Shown here piece by piece: positions 16,517-26,442 of a DNA stretch of 64,000 bases. The position numbers were made by a program, and so were the translations under genes. Location: the NCBI GenBank assembly GCA_025666215.1, contig CP102593.1, positions 2,307,001-2,371,000 on the forward strand. Direction: 5' to 3'. Source of the DNA: Xanthomonas campestris pv. phormiicola. Its GTDB lineage: Bacteria; Pseudomonadota; Gammaproteobacteria; Xanthomonadales; Xanthomonadaceae. Below the pieces are notes generated by a model, which saw only the letters and a program-made list of their open reading frames with translations, was not told the DNA's origin and did not search any database. The stretch's first letter is position 1. The number at the start of each line of letters is the position of its first letter.

Positions 16517-16689
16517 GGACGATCCTCCGGCAGGGTGATGAAACCGCTAACATGCTTGATATGGCGCCTTTCCGCGCGCCGCACCAGCACGCGCCGCGGA
16601 TTTTTGCTGAATAGGGAGCGGATCGGTTCAGCTTCGGCGTGGTAATCACAGCATCGTAGACAACGCGGCCAGACCGCAGGAGAGCAACG

Positions 16690-17502
16690 ATGAAGAGCAA
16701 TACGACAACCATTCTGGTCGCGGCTGGCGCATTGCTGGTCGGCGGCGTGGCCACCGCAGCCTTCATGAACAACCGCGACAAGCAGGAGTTCGCCGGCAGC
16801 GGCGACGTGCGCCCGGCCGCCGACAGCGTGGCCGGCGACGCGGTGGCCGGCAACGATGTCGGCGGCAAGCTGGAATACGCCGACGTGGTCCGGGTCGATC
16901 CGATCACGCAGAAGGAGCAGCGCTACGCCGAGGTGATCGGCACCGAGCCGCTGCGCGAAACCTCCACCACCACCACCCCGCGCCAGGTCTGCAACGACGT
17001 GGTGGTGCAGGAGCGCCTGCCCGAGCGCGACGGCAATGTCGGCGGCACCGTGGTCGGTGCGGTGGTCGGCGGCCTGCTCGGCAACCAGATCGGCCATGGC
17101 AACGGCCGCAAGGCGGCCACCGCGGCCGGCGCGGTGGCCGGCGGCTTCATCGGCAACCAGGTCGACCGCAACCACGTCGGCGGCCGTGTGGTCGATCGCA
17201 CCGAGCGCCAGTGCCACACCGAGAACAGCACCGCCGAGTCCTCGCGCATCACCGGCTACAACGTGACCTACCGCAACGACGACGGCAGCACCGGCACCAT
17301 GCGCACGGACAGCAAGCCGGGCAGCCGCATCGCGCTGGGCAAGGACGACGTGGTCAAGGGTTACGAGGTCACCTACCGCTACGACGGCCAGGAAAAGACC
17401 GTGCGCATGGACGACAAGCCCAGCAGCGACCGCCTGCCGGTGCTGGACGGGCGCCTGGTCACCCAGACCGCCTCGGCCGGCGACGTGATCAGCCAGCGCT
17501 GA
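16690..17502 (+). CDS. Glycine-zipper 2TM envelope protein
   Basis: 270 aa with an N-terminal hydrophobic signal or anchor (about 7-25, no lipobox). A glycine-zipper region (about 116-160: GGTVVGAVVGGLLGNQIG, then AAGAVAGGFIGNQ) is followed by a repeated beta-rich tail with two copies of a G/E-Y-x-V-TYR pattern (GYNVTYRNDDG and GYEVTYRYDGQ). It resembles the 17-kDa-antigen-like glycine-zipper proteins. The role is unknown, probably envelope. A strong terminator follows. Confidence 0.85.
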   Translation: MKSNTTTILVAAGALLVGGVATAAFMNNRDKQEFAGSGDVRPAADSVAGDAVAGNDVGGKLEYADVVRVDPITQKEQRYAEVIGTEPLRETSTTTTPRQVCNDVVVQERLPERDGNVGGTVVGAVVGGLLGNQIGHGNGRKAATAAGAVAGGFIGNQVDRNHVGGRVVDRTERQCHTENSTAESSRITGYNVTYRNDDGSTGTMRTDSKPGSRIALGKDDVVKGYEVTYRYDGQEKTVRMDDKPSSDRLPVLDGRLVTQTASAGDVISQR

Positions 17503-17523
17503 GCAACGCGCGGCAGCTTGGGG

Positions 17524-17550
17524 AAAAGGCCGGCCTGGTGCCGGCCTTTT
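17524..17550 (+). terminator. Rho-independent terminator
   Basis: AAAAGGCCGGC (17524-17534), loop CTGGT, GCCGGCCTTTT (17540-17550), followed by CTTTTT. It ends the glycine-zipper gene. Confidence 0.93.
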
Positions 17551-17608
17551 CTTTTTCCGCCGCGCGGGCACGCCGATACAATGCGGCTTTCGCCTGCCGA
17601 GTCCTGCC

Positions 17609-18772
17609 ATGCCGCTGCCTTGCGACGATCTGTTCAACGTGGCCGCGCTGCTGAGCGAGGAGGAGCGCGCGATCCGGCAGGCGGTGGCGCGCTTCGTCGA
17701 CGCCAGGGTGCTGCCGATCATCGGCGCGGCCTTCGACCAGGCGCGGTTTCCGGCCGAACTGGTGCCGGAGCTGGCGCAGCTGGGCCTGCTCGGCGCCACG
17801 CTGCCGCCCGCCGACGGCGGCGCCGGACTCAATGCGGTCTGCTACGGCTTGATCTGCCAGGAGCTGGAACGCGGCGACAGCGGCCTGCGCAGCTTCGTCA
17901 GCGTGCAGTCCTCGCTGTGCATGTATCCGCTCCACGCCTACGGCAGCCAGGCGCAGCGGCAGCGCTGGTTGCCGGCGATGGCCGCCGGCAGCGCGATCGG
18001 CTGCTTCGGCCTGACCGAGGCGCAGGGCGGTTCCGACCCGGCCGCGATGCAGACCCGCGCGGTGCGCGACGGCGACGGCTGGCGTTTGAGCGGCAGCAAG
18101 CTGTGGATCACCAACGGCAGCCTGGCCGACGTGGCGATCGTGTGGGCGCAGACCGAGGACGGCGTGCAGGGCTTCCTGGTCGAGGCCGGTACGCCCGGCT
18201 TCACCACGCAGGACATCGCGCACAAGATGAGCCTGCGCGCCTCGGTGACCTCGGCGCTGTTCCTGGACGACGTGCGCCTGGCGGACACGCAGCGGCTGCC
18301 CGGCGTGCGCGGGCTGAAGGGCCCGCTGGGCTGCCTGACCCAGGCCCGCTACGGTATCAGCTGGGGCGCGATCGGCGCGGCGATCGCCTGCCTGCGCGAG
18401 GCGCTGGCGTATTCCGGCGAACGCATCCTGTTCGGGCGCCCGCTGGCGGCCACGCAGAGCGCGCAGATCAAGCTGGCCGACATGGCCCGGCGCATCGCCT
18501 GCGCGCAGCTGCTGGCGCTGCAACTGGGCCGGCTCAAGGATGCCGGCGTGCTGCAGCCGGCGCAGGTGTCGCTGGCGAAGTGGAACAACGTGCGCATGGC
18601 GCTGGACATCGCCCGCGAGTGCCGCGACCTGCTCGGCGCGGCCGGCATCACCACCGAGTACGGCGCCATCCGCCACGCCTTGAACCTGGAATCGGTGATC
18701 ACCTACGAAGGCACCGAGACCGTGCACCAACTGGTGGTCGGCCGCGAGCTGACCGGCATCAATGCGTTCTGA
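17609..18772 (+). CDS. gcdH: Glutaryl-CoA dehydrogenase-type acyl-CoA dehydrogenase
   Basis: FAD enzyme of 387 aa in the acyl-CoA dehydrogenase superfamily. The catalytic Glu367 is in ITYEGTETVHQLVVGREL, the C-terminal position used by glutaryl-CoA dehydrogenase, and the segments GCFGLTEAQGGSDPA and KLWITNGSLADV are the usual flavin-binding motifs. The expected reaction is oxidative decarboxylation of glutaryl-CoA to crotonyl-CoA in lysine and tryptophan breakdown. It stands alone, 60 bp upstream of a GNAT gene on the same strand. Confidence 0.93.
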   Translation: MPLPCDDLFNVAALLSEEERAIRQAVARFVDARVLPIIGAAFDQARFPAELVPELAQLGLLGATLPPADGGAGLNAVCYGLICQELERGDSGLRSFVSVQSSLCMYPLHAYGSQAQRQRWLPAMAAGSAIGCFGLTEAQGGSDPAAMQTRAVRDGDGWRLSGSKLWITNGSLADVAIVWAQTEDGVQGFLVEAGTPGFTTQDIAHKMSLRASVTSALFLDDVRLADTQRLPGVRGLKGPLGCLTQARYGISWGAIGAAIACLREALAYSGERILFGRPLAATQSAQIKLADMARRIACAQLLALQLGRLKDAGVLQPAQVSLAKWNNVRMALDIARECRDLLGAAGITTEYGAIRHALNLESVITYEGTETVHQLVVGRELTGINAF

Positions 18773-18832
18773 ACCGGTGCGCGCCGCTGCCATGGCGCCC
18801 GGGGCGATAGACAGGCACGAGGAGGCGAGGGC

Positions 18833-19372
18833 ATGAGCATGTTCGATCTGCAGGTGGAAACCGAGCGTCTGCTGCTGCGCCCGCCGAGCGCGGCGGATTT
18901 CGAGGACTTCTGCCGTTTCACCGGCGATGCCGAGGCGATGCGCCATCTGGGCGGCGTGCAGCCGCCGCCGGTGGCCTGGCGCGCGCTGGCGGCGCTGGTC
19001 GGCAGCTGGCAGCTGCAGGGGTTTTCGATGTTCTCGGTGATCGAGAAGCGCAGCGGCCAGTGGATCGGCCGGGTCGGGCCGTGGCAGCCGCATGCCTGGC
19101 CGGGGACCGAGGTGGGCTGGGGGATCGCGCGCCCGTACTGGGGCCAGGGCTATGCGCCGGAAGCGGCGCGCGCCTCGATCGACTGGGCGTTCGCGCAATT
19201 GGGCTGGACCGAGGTGATCCACACCATCGCCGCCGACAACGCCAATTCCAAGGCGGTGGCGGCCAAGCTGGGCGCGCGCTACCTGCGCCAGGATCGCCTG
19301 CCCGAACCGTTGCAGGCGCACGAGGTGGAAGTGTGGGGGCAGTCGCGCGCGGACTGGCAGGCGCGGCGCTGA
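18833..19372 (+). CDS. GNAT family N-acetyltransferase (RimJ/RimL-like)
   Basis: 179 aa. It opens with LQVETERLLLRPPSAADFEDF, typical of the RimJ/RimL branch, and has the acetyl-CoA loop GWGIARPYWGQGYAPEAARA and the late motif NANSKAVAAKLGARYLRQD. It transfers acetyl to an amino group of an unknown substrate. The ribosome site GAGG is close to the ATG. It probably shares a transcript with gcdH. Confidence 0.92.
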   Translation: MSMFDLQVETERLLLRPPSAADFEDFCRFTGDAEAMRHLGGVQPPPVAWRALAALVGSWQLQGFSMFSVIEKRSGQWIGRVGPWQPHAWPGTEVGWGIARPYWGQGYAPEAARASIDWAFAQLGWTEVIHTIAADNANSKAVAAKLGARYLRQDRLPEPLQAHEVEVWGQSRADWQARR

Positions 19373-19457
19373 GCGGCGGCCGGGCCGGCCGCGTTCACCT
19401 TCCCGCGCCGCGCCGGCGGCTAGGCTGCAAGCCCCAAATCGGTCAGGAGTTACGCCC

Positions 19458-20012
19458 ATGAGCCAGTACCGCATCGCCGTCTTCGTCGGCAGCCTGCGCA
19501 AGGCGTCGCACAACCGGCGCCTGGCGTTGGCGCTGGAGAAGCTCGCCGGCGACCGCGCCCGCTTCGAGTACGTGGAGATCGGCGACCTGCCGCTGTACGA
19601 CCAGGATCGCGACCAGGATTACCCCGAGCAGGGCAAGCGCTTGAAGGCGCAGGTCAGCGATGCCGACGCGGTGCTGTTCGTCACCCCCGAGTACAACCGC
19701 TCCATCCCCGGCGTGCTCAAGAACGCGATCGACCTGGGTTCGCGGCCCTACGGCGAGAACGCCTTCGCCGGCAAGCCGGCGGCGCTGTGCGGGGTCTCGA
19801 TCGGCGCGCTGGGCACCGCGCTGGCGCAGCAGCACCTGCGCAACGTGCTGGCCTACCTGGACATGCCGGTGCTGGGCCAGCCGGAGGTGTTCGTGCAGTT
19901 CAAGGACGGCCTGATCGAGGCCGACGGCAGCATCGGCAATGAGGACACGCGCAAGTTCCTGCAGGGCTTCGTCGACAAGTTCATCGCCTGGGTCGACGAA
20001 CTGCAGGCCTGA
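19458..20012 (+). CDS. NAD(P)H-dependent FMN reductase
   Basis: 184-aa flavodoxin-fold reductase with the FMN phosphate loop GSLRKASHNRRL and the conserved VTPEYNRSIPGVLKNAIDLGS, as in ChrR/YieF-type quinone and chromate reductases. It is expected to do two-electron reduction of quinones or to supply reduced flavin. The ribosome site CAGGAG is seen. Its last part is followed by the 218-bp gap before dnaB. Confidence 0.94.
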   Translation: MSQYRIAVFVGSLRKASHNRRLALALEKLAGDRARFEYVEIGDLPLYDQDRDQDYPEQGKRLKAQVSDADAVLFVTPEYNRSIPGVLKNAIDLGSRPYGENAFAGKPAALCGVSIGALGTALAQQHLRNVLAYLDMPVLGQPEVFVQFKDGLIEADGSIGNEDTRKFLQGFVDKFIAWVDELQA

Positions 20013-20230
20013 GCCGGCGCGAAGCTCCGATCGCAGCCCCTGCGACGCAGCATGGCGAGGCTCTGGCGCTTCGCCGATCGCCTTGCGTGGCGGGGCCTGC
20101 GCGCAGTTCTCAACGGGTTGTCCACAGACTTGTCCCTAGCCGCGCGGCACGCCGCTGACTAAGATGGCCGGCCCGGTCGCGCCATCGGCGCAGCCCGCCG
20201 ATCGCGTCCTTCAGAGAGAAGATCCAGCCC

Positions 20231-21649
20231 ATGTCCGCCCGTCCCGGCTACCGCGGCGACCGCAAGAGCGAACGTGGCGAGCGCAGCGAGCCGCGTATCG
20301 ATCAGTTGCGCGTGCCGCCGCATTCGATCGAGGCCGAACAGGCCGTGCTCGGCGGCCTGATGCTGGCGCCCGACGCCTACGACCGGGTCAACGACCAGCT
20401 CACCGACAACGATTTCTATCGCCGCGATCACCAGCTGATCTACCGCGCGATCCGCGAGCTGGCCGAAAAGGGCCGCCCGTTCGATGCGGTGACGCTGGGC
20501 GAGTGGTTCGAGTCGCAGGGCAAGCTGGAGATGGTCGGCGACGGCGCCTACCTGATCGAACTGGCCAGCACCACGCCGTCGGCGGCCAACATCGCCGCCT
20601 ACGCCGAGATCGTGCGCGACAAGGCGGTGCTGCGGCAGCTGATCGAGGTCGGCACCACCATCGTCAACGACGGCTTCCAGCCGGAAGGGCGCGAGAGCGC
20701 GGAGCTGCTGGCCAGCGCCGAGAAGGCGGTGTTCAAGATCGCCGAGGCCGGCGCGCGCGGGCGCAGCGATTTCGTGGCGATGCCCGGCGCGTTGAAGGAC
20801 GCGTTCGAGGAATTGCGCAGCCGCTTCGAGAACGGCGGCAACATCACCGGCCTGCCGACCGGCTACAGCGACTTCGACGCGATGACCGCCGGCCTGCAGC
20901 CGACCGACCTGATCATCCTCGCCGCGCGTCCGGCGATGGGCAAGACCACGCTGGCGCTGAACATCGCCGAGTACGCCGCGATCAAGTCGAAGAAGGCGGT
21001 GGCGGTGTTCTCGATGGAAATGTCGGCCTCGCAGCTGGCGATGCGCCTGATCTCCTCCAACGGCCGCATCAACGCGCAGCGCCTGCGAACCGGCCAGCTC
21101 GAGGACGAGGACTGGGCGCGGGTCACCGGCGCGATCAAGATGCTGAAGGAGACCAAGATCTTCATCGACGACACGCCCGGCGTGTCGCCGGAGATCCTGC
21201 GCTCCAAGGCGCGCCGGCTCAAGCGCGAGCACGACCTCGGGCTGATCGTCATCGACTACCTGCAGCTGATGTCGGTGCCGGGCAACAGCGAGAACCGCGC
21301 CACCGAGATCTCCGAGATCTCGCGCTCGCTCAAGGGCCTGGCCAAGGAACTGGGCGTGCCGGTGATCGCGCTGTCGCAGCTCAACCGCTCGCTGGAAACG
21401 CGCACCGACAAGCGCCCGGTGATGGCCGACCTGCGCGAATCCGGCGCCATCGAGCAGGACGCGGACATGATCGTGTTCATCTACCGCGACGACTACTACA
21501 ACAAGGAAAATTCGCCGGACAAGGGCCTGGCCGAGATCATCATCGGCAAGCATCGCGGCGGCCCGACCGGCTCGTGCAAGCTCAAGTTCTTCGGCGAATA
21601 CACCCGCTTCGACAACCTGTCGCACGACTCGGTGGGCGCGTTCGAGTAG
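20231..21649 (+). CDS. dnaB: Replicative DNA helicase
   Basis: Hexameric helicase that unwinds the replication fork. 472 aa: a basic N-terminal tail, the helical N domain (about 27-125) that contacts primase, the linker, and a RecA-like ATPase with Walker A ARPAMGKT (232-239), Walker B in LGLIVIDYLQLM, the Gln-containing SVPGNSENRATEIS segment and the Arg finger region. The 218-bp gap before it has a DnaA-box variant, TTGTCCACA (20118-20126), and a second TTGTCC (20129-20134), which might tie its transcription to DnaA. Confidence 0.98.
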   Translation: MSARPGYRGDRKSERGERSEPRIDQLRVPPHSIEAEQAVLGGLMLAPDAYDRVNDQLTDNDFYRRDHQLIYRAIRELAEKGRPFDAVTLGEWFESQGKLEMVGDGAYLIELASTTPSAANIAAYAEIVRDKAVLRQLIEVGTTIVNDGFQPEGRESAELLASAEKAVFKIAEAGARGRSDFVAMPGALKDAFEELRSRFENGGNITGLPTGYSDFDAMTAGLQPTDLIILAARPAMGKTTLALNIAEYAAIKSKKAVAVFSMEMSASQLAMRLISSNGRINAQRLRTGQLEDEDWARVTGAIKMLKETKIFIDDTPGVSPEILRSKARRLKREHDLGLIVIDYLQLMSVPGNSENRATEISEISRSLKGLAKELGVPVIALSQLNRSLETRTDKRPVMADLRESGAIEQDADMIVFIYRDDYYNKENSPDKGLAEIIIGKHRGGPTGSCKLKFFGEYTRFDNLSHDSVGAFE

Positions 21650-21823
21650 GCGCCGCACGCGCTCGTGCCGCCGGTCGCGCCATTGCTGCGTTGCGGTGGA
21701 TCCGGCCGGCGCCACGCGTATTCATCCGGGCACAGCGATACGTCTGTCACAGAGCGCCGTGACGGCGCTCAACACCAATCCGTGATGGTCGATACCCGGT
21801 AGGAACCTTCCCTGGATCCCACC

Positions 21824-22933
21824 ATGCCGCTGACCGTCACCCATGCGGAAACCGCCGACCGCGATGCCGTCGCCGCGGTCGCCGCGTTGCGCGCGCAGCT
21901 GGGCGCCGCGCCGCTGGACGCCCTGCTGCTGTTCTGCGATGCCGAATACGACCTGGACGCGCTGGGGCCGGCGATCAAGGCCGGCTTCGACTGCCCGGTG
22001 GTCGGCTGCACCGCTGCCGGCCAGATCGGCGAGCTCGGCTTCCAGAGCAACGGCATCCTGGTCGCCGGCCTGCGCGGCGGGGTGCTGCAGGCGCAGCCGT
22101 TGCTGATCGCGCCGCTGAGCGACCTGCAGGCGCAGGTCGCGGTGGTGGCCGAGACGGTGCAGGCGGCGACGGCCGACAAGGCCGGACAATGCTTTTCGCT
22201 GCTGCTGGTCGACGGGCTGTCCACCTGCGAGGAATACCTGGCCGCGGCGCTGTACCGGATGATCGGCGACGTGCCGCTGCTCGGCGGCTCGGCCGGCGAC
22301 AACCTGCGTTTCGAGCGCACCCAGGTCTACTACGACGGCCGTTTCCTGGCCGATGCGGCGGTGCTGACCCTGTTCCATTCGCGGCATCCGTTCGTGGTGT
22401 TCAAGCTGCAGCACTTCGTCGCCAGCGAGATCGAACTGGTGGTCACCGATGCCGATCCGGAGCGGCGCCTGATCCGCGAGATCAACGGCGAGCCGGCGGC
22501 GCTGGCCTACGCGCAGGCGATCGGCATGCCGCTGGAGGAACTGGAACCGAAGGTGTTCTCCACTTATCCGCTGCTGCTGACCTTGAGCGGCGAGCCCTAC
22601 GTGCGTTCGATCCTGCGGGCCAACGAGGACCTGTCGATGACCTGCTACTGCGCGGTGGAAGAGGGCATGGTGGTGTCGGTCGGCCAGGCGGTGGACGTGA
22701 TGGAAACGCTGCAACAGGCCTTTGCCGAGGTGCACGAGTCGATACCCGATCCGGCGCTGGTGATCGGCTGCGATTGCATCCTGCGCCGCCTGGAGTTCGG
22801 CCAGTCGCAGATGCAGCAGCAGGTCGGCGCGTTCATGGCGCAGCAGGGCGTGTTCGGGTTTTCCACCTACGGCGAGCAGTTCAACGGCCTGCACGTCAAC
22901 CAGACCTTTACCGGCGTGGCGATCGGGAGATGA
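21824..22933 (+). CDS. FIST-domain sensor protein (NosP-like candidate)
   Basis: 369 aa with FIST_N (about 30-220: [39 protein letters not shown]) and FIST_C (about 225-355), ending in ASCIL-type motifs ([18 protein letters not shown]). FIST proteins sense small ligands; some, called NosP, bind heme and report nitric oxide to a partner histidine kinase encoded beside them. This gene overlaps a kinase gene by ATGA (22930-22933), exactly that arrangement. Heme binding is not visible in the sequence, so the NO link is inference. It is the first gene of a four-gene signalling operon. Confidence 0.9.
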   Translation: MPLTVTHAETADRDAVAAVAALRAQLGAAPLDALLLFCDAEYDLDALGPAIKAGFDCPVVGCTAAGQIGELGFQSNGILVAGLRGGVLQAQPLLIAPLSDLQAQVAVVAETVQAATADKAGQCFSLLLVDGLSTCEEYLAAALYRMIGDVPLLGGSAGDNLRFERTQVYYDGRFLADAAVLTLFHSRHPFVVFKLQHFVASEIELVVTDADPERRLIREINGEPAALAYAQAIGMPLEELEPKVFSTYPLLLTLSGEPYVRSILRANEDLSMTCYCAVEEGMVVSVGQAVDVMETLQQAFAEVHESIPDPALVIGCDCILRRLEFGQSQMQQQVGAFMAQQGVFGFSTYGEQFNGLHVNQTFTGVAIGR

Positions 22934-24069
22934 GCATGCCTGCAGATGCAGCGACGGTAGCGGCCCGGGCGCATGTCTCGGCGATGCCTGCGGATGGCGG
23001 CGATGCGGCCCTGGTCGCCGAGTTGCGCCGGCAACTGGCCGCGCGCGACAAGGTGATCGCGGTGCTGAAGAAGCGGGTCATCGCGCGCGACGATGCGGTG
23101 GCCTCGCCGTTGGCGACGCTGCAGCAGAACATCGCGCTGGGCAAGGTGGTGGCGCTGAAGACCCAGGAACTCAACCGCGAGCGGCAGGAGCTGGAGCATG
23201 CCCTGGCCGACCTCGGCAAGGCCCAGGTCGCGCTGCTGCAGGCGCAGAAGATGGAGTCGATCGGCCAGCTCGCCGCCGGCATCGCCCACGAGATCAACAC
23301 CCCGGCGCAGTACGTGCGCGACAACCTGGCCTTCGTGTGCAAGGCCAAGCAGATCCTCGACCGCGTGTTCGACATGGCCTTCGGCATCGTCGATGCGGCG
23401 CGTGCGCAGGGCGTGGCGCCGGAGCTGGTGGCCGCGCTCGACGCGCAGGTGACCTCGTCCAGGTTCCAGTACCTGCGCAAGCAGACCCCCGAGGCCCTGC
23501 AGCAGTCGCTGGAAGGGCTGGACCGCATCACCAAGATCGTCAGTGCGATGAAGACCTTCTCGCATCCTTCGGCCGGCGAGAAGGAGCCGGTGGACCTGCG
23601 CGAGCTGGTCGCCACCACCGTCACCGTCGCCCGCAACGAATGGAAGTACGTGGCCGAGGTCGAGACCGAGTTCGACGCCGACGTGCCGTTGGTGCCGTGC
23701 CTGCGCGACGAGATCGGCCAGGTGCTGCTGAACCTGCTGGTCAACGCGGCGCATGCGATCGGCGACACGCTGGTGCCGGGCGAGCGCGAGCAGGGCCGGA
23801 TCCGCATCATCCTGCGCCGGGCCGGCGACCGCCACGTGGACCTGTGCGTCAGCGACGACGGCCCGGGCATTCCCGAAGCGATCCGGACCAAGGTGTTCGA
23901 TCCGTTCTTCACCACCAAGCCGGTCGGCAAGGGCACCGGCCAGGGCCTGGCGATCGCCTATTCGACGGTGGTGGAAAAGCACCAGGGACGGATCTTCTTC
24001 GAACCGTCGGCGGATCAGCGCGGCACCACCTTCGTGGTGCGGCTGCCGTTGAACGCCGTGGCGGGCTGA
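22930..24069 (+). CDS. Sensor histidine kinase without transmembrane segments
   Basis: 379 aa, cytoplasmic. A coiled-coil-like N-terminal part (about 25-105) replaces a sensor domain. The H-box [15 protein letters not shown] has the phospho-acceptor His120, and the ATPase domain has [10 protein letters not shown] (N box), DDGPGIP (G1), [20 protein letters not shown] (F and G2). With no sensor of its own it presumably takes its signal from the FIST protein, whose stop overlaps its start. It resembles the NahK-type kinases found with FIST proteins. The next gene starts three bases after its stop. Confidence 0.93.
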   Translation: MSMPADAATVAARAHVSAMPADGGDAALVAELRRQLAARDKVIAVLKKRVIARDDAVASPLATLQQNIALGKVVALKTQELNRERQELEHALADLGKAQVALLQAQKMESIGQLAAGIAHEINTPAQYVRDNLAFVCKAKQILDRVFDMAFGIVDAARAQGVAPELVAALDAQVTSSRFQYLRKQTPEALQQSLEGLDRITKIVSAMKTFSHPSAGEKEPVDLRELVATTVTVARNEWKYVAEVETEFDADVPLVPCLRDEIGQVLLNLLVNAAHAIGDTLVPGEREQGRIRIILRRAGDRHVDLCVSDDGPGIPEAIRTKVFDPFFTTKPVGKGTGQGLAIAYSTVVEKHQGRIFFEPSADQRGTTFVVRLPLNAVAG

Positions 24070-24072
24070 ACG

Positions 24073-25179
24073 ATGCGCGTGCTGTTCGTCGACGACGAGA
24101 AGCAGGTGCTAGCCGGCCTCGAGCGCACCATGTTCATGGCCGACCGCGATTGGGACGTGGCCTTCGCCGGCAGCGGCGCCGAGGCGCTGGTCGCGCTGCG
24201 GGCGCAACCGGCCGACGTGGTGGTCTCGGACATGCGCATGCCGATGATGGACGGCGCCGAACTGCTGCGCCAGGTGCGCGACAGTTGCCCGCGCAGCATC
24301 CGCATCATCCTGTCCGGGCATACCGAACAGGAGGCGGCGCTGCGTTCGCTGGACGTGGCCCATCAGTTCCTGGCCAAGCCCTGCCAGGGCGATGCGCTGA
24401 TCGAGGCGATCGACCGCGCCGTGGCGCTGCAGCTGCTGCTGGACGATCCGGCGGTGCAGGCGGTAGCCGGACGCATCGGCGGGCTGCCGTCGGCGCCGCG
24501 CATGTTCGCGCGGCTCAACCGCCTGCTCGGCGACCACGCGGCCGGCGTGGCGCAGGTGGCCGCAGTGGTGGAAGGCGACCCGGCGCTGGCGGCCAAGGTG
24601 CTGCAGCTGGCCAATTGCGCGTTCTTCGGCAACGGCCATCATGTGGCCGAGGTCAAGGAGGCGGTCAACCGGATCGGCATCGGCCTGCTGCGCACGCTGG
24701 TGCTGGCCAGCGAGGTGTTCCACAGCGGCGCCGGCGATTCGGCCGACACGATCCGCGCCGATGCGGTGCGCGCGTCGCGGCTGGCGGCGGTGCTCGGCAA
24801 GGGCCATGCCGCCGAGGACGTGGTGACGACCGCGGCGCTGCTGGCCAACGTCGGCGCGCTGCTGCCGGACGTTGCGCGGCTGTGCCGCGATGCCGATCCG
24901 CACGGGCGCGGCTTCCCGTCGCATGCGGAGATCGGTGCCTACCTGCTCGGCGTGTGGGGCCTGCCTGGGGCGATCGTCGAGGCGGTCGCCCATCACCGCG
25001 CGCCGCGCCGGGTCGAGCATCGCCAGTTCGACGCGATCGGCGTGGTCCACGTGGCGGTGGCGCTGGCCCAAGGCCAGGCGCCGGACCTGGAGTACCTGCA
25101 GGCGATGGGCGTGGCCGCGCAACTGCCGCAGTGGCAGGCGGCGTGCGCGCAGATTCGCGAAGCGGAGGTCGTGTCATGA
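24073..25179 (+). CDS. Response regulator with HDOD output domain
   Basis: 368 aa. An N-terminal receiver domain has the acidic pair in FVDDEK, phospho-acceptor Asp53 in VVSDMRMPMMDG and Lys in FLAKPCQGD. Residues about 135-330 form an HDOD domain (AGRIGGLPSAPRMFARLNRLL, VAAVVEGDPALAAKVLQLANCAFFG, IGIGLLRTLVLASEVF). HDOD is a catalytically dead relative of HD phosphohydrolases that mediates signalling contacts. It probably receives phosphate from the upstream kinase. Its stop overlaps the next start (25176-25179). Confidence 0.93.
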   Translation: MRVLFVDDEKQVLAGLERTMFMADRDWDVAFAGSGAEALVALRAQPADVVVSDMRMPMMDGAELLRQVRDSCPRSIRIILSGHTEQEAALRSLDVAHQFLAKPCQGDALIEAIDRAVALQLLLDDPAVQAVAGRIGGLPSAPRMFARLNRLLGDHAAGVAQVAAVVEGDPALAAKVLQLANCAFFGNGHHVAEVKEAVNRIGIGLLRTLVLASEVFHSGAGDSADTIRADAVRASRLAAVLGKGHAAEDVVTTAALLANVGALLPDVARLCRDADPHGRGFPSHAEIGAYLLGVWGLPGAIVEAVAHHRAPRRVEHRQFDAIGVVHVAVALAQGQAPDLEYLQAMGVAAQLPQWQAACAQIREAEVVS

Positions 25180-26333
25180 GCGAGCCGGAACTGCCGCGCA
25201 TCCTGTGCGTGGACGACGAACCCAATCTGCTGGCGGCGCTGGAGCGCAACCTGTTCGGCCAGTTCGACGTGGTCACCGCCAACGGCGGCGAGGCCGGACT
25301 GGCCGCGATCGCCGCCGGCCCGCCGTTCGCGGCGATCGTGTCGGACATGCGCATGCCGGGCATGGACGGCGCCGCGTTCCTGGCCGCGGCGCGCGCGCGC
25401 GCGCCGGACAGCGTCCGCCTGCTGTTGACCGGCCAGGCCGATGCGACCTCGGCGATCGCCGCGATCAACCAGGGCGCGATCTTCCGCTTCCTGTGCAAGC
25501 CGTGCCCGACCGAGGAACTGGTCGCCGCACTGGAACAGGCGGTGGCGCTGCATCGCGCCACGCTGCTGGAACGCGAGCTGCTGGAAACCACGCTGGCCGG
25601 CACCACGCGCATGCTCACCGAGGTGCTGGCGATGGTCGCGCCGTGGGCGTTCCAGCGCTCGGCGCAACTGCAGGCCTGCGTCAGCCACGTCACCGCCAAG
25701 CTGCCGTGGCCGAACCGCTGGGTGGTGGAAGTGGCCGCGGCGCTGAGCCACATCGGCTGTGTCAGCGTGCCGGGCGACATCGTGCAGCGCGAGATCGCCG
25801 GCGACGAACTGTCCGAGGAAGAACAGAAACTGATCGACGGCCATCCGCTGGTCGCGTACCGGCTGCTGACGGCGATCCCGCGGATGCAGGTGGTGGCCGA
25901 AATCGTGCGCTACCAGGCGCTGCCGCCGCCGGCCGACGCCTCGCCGGACGTGGTCCGCGGCGCGCACCTGCTGCGCGCCTCGCTGCTGCTGGTGCGCGGG
26001 TTGGCGCGCAAGCTGCCGCTGGCGCACGCGGTGCAGGAGCTGCGCAAGGTCGAGCCGCCGCTGCCGCGCGGATTGGTCGACGCGTTCGCCGACCTGCAGC
26101 TCAACACCCGCAGCGGCATCCGCAAGGCCAGGGTCTGCGACCTGGTGCCGGGCTGGCGCCTGGAGCAGGACGTGGTGTCCAGGCGCGGCATGATGCTGCT
26201 GGCGCATGGCAGCGAACTGAGCCTGACCTCGATCCTGGCCTTGCGCAATCTGCAGGCGGCCGGCGCCATCGTCGAGCCGCTGCTGGTCAGCTACGGCAAC
26301 CAGGAACAGTCCGGCGCGCCGGTCGCGGCCTAG
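25176..26333 (+). CDS. Response regulator with degenerate HD-GYP-like domain
   Basis: 385 aa. The receiver domain is intact (CVDDEP, Asp57 in IVSDMRMPGMDG, Lys in FLCKPCPTEE). The rest aligns with an HD-GYP cyclic-di-GMP phosphodiesterase, but the metal-binding residues are lost: the usual LHDIGKIGIP reads LSHIGCVSVP, and the HHE and GYP segments are replaced by IVRYQALPPPAD. Only the GHP motif (DGHPLVAYRLL) remains. A regulatory rather than enzymatic role is therefore likely. It is the last gene of the FIST operon. Confidence 0.9.
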   Translation: MSEPELPRILCVDDEPNLLAALERNLFGQFDVVTANGGEAGLAAIAAGPPFAAIVSDMRMPGMDGAAFLAAARARAPDSVRLLLTGQADATSAIAAINQGAIFRFLCKPCPTEELVAALEQAVALHRATLLERELLETTLAGTTRMLTEVLAMVAPWAFQRSAQLQACVSHVTAKLPWPNRWVVEVAAALSHIGCVSVPGDIVQREIAGDELSEEEQKLIDGHPLVAYRLLTAIPRMQVVAEIVRYQALPPPADASPDVVRGAHLLRASLLLVRGLARKLPLAHAVQELRKVEPPLPRGLVDAFADLQLNTRSGIRKARVCDLVPGWRLEQDVVSRRGMMLLAHGSELSLTSILALRNLQAAGAIVEPLLVSYGNQEQSGAPVAA

Positions 26334-26442
26334 CCAGCGCACCAGCCGGCACCCGCGCCTGCGCCGGCGCCGTGCGCACTCACGCCGGCTGCGCACCGGC
26401 GCCGCGTATCCTTGCGCGTCCTTTTTCCGGCCCGTCCTGCGC

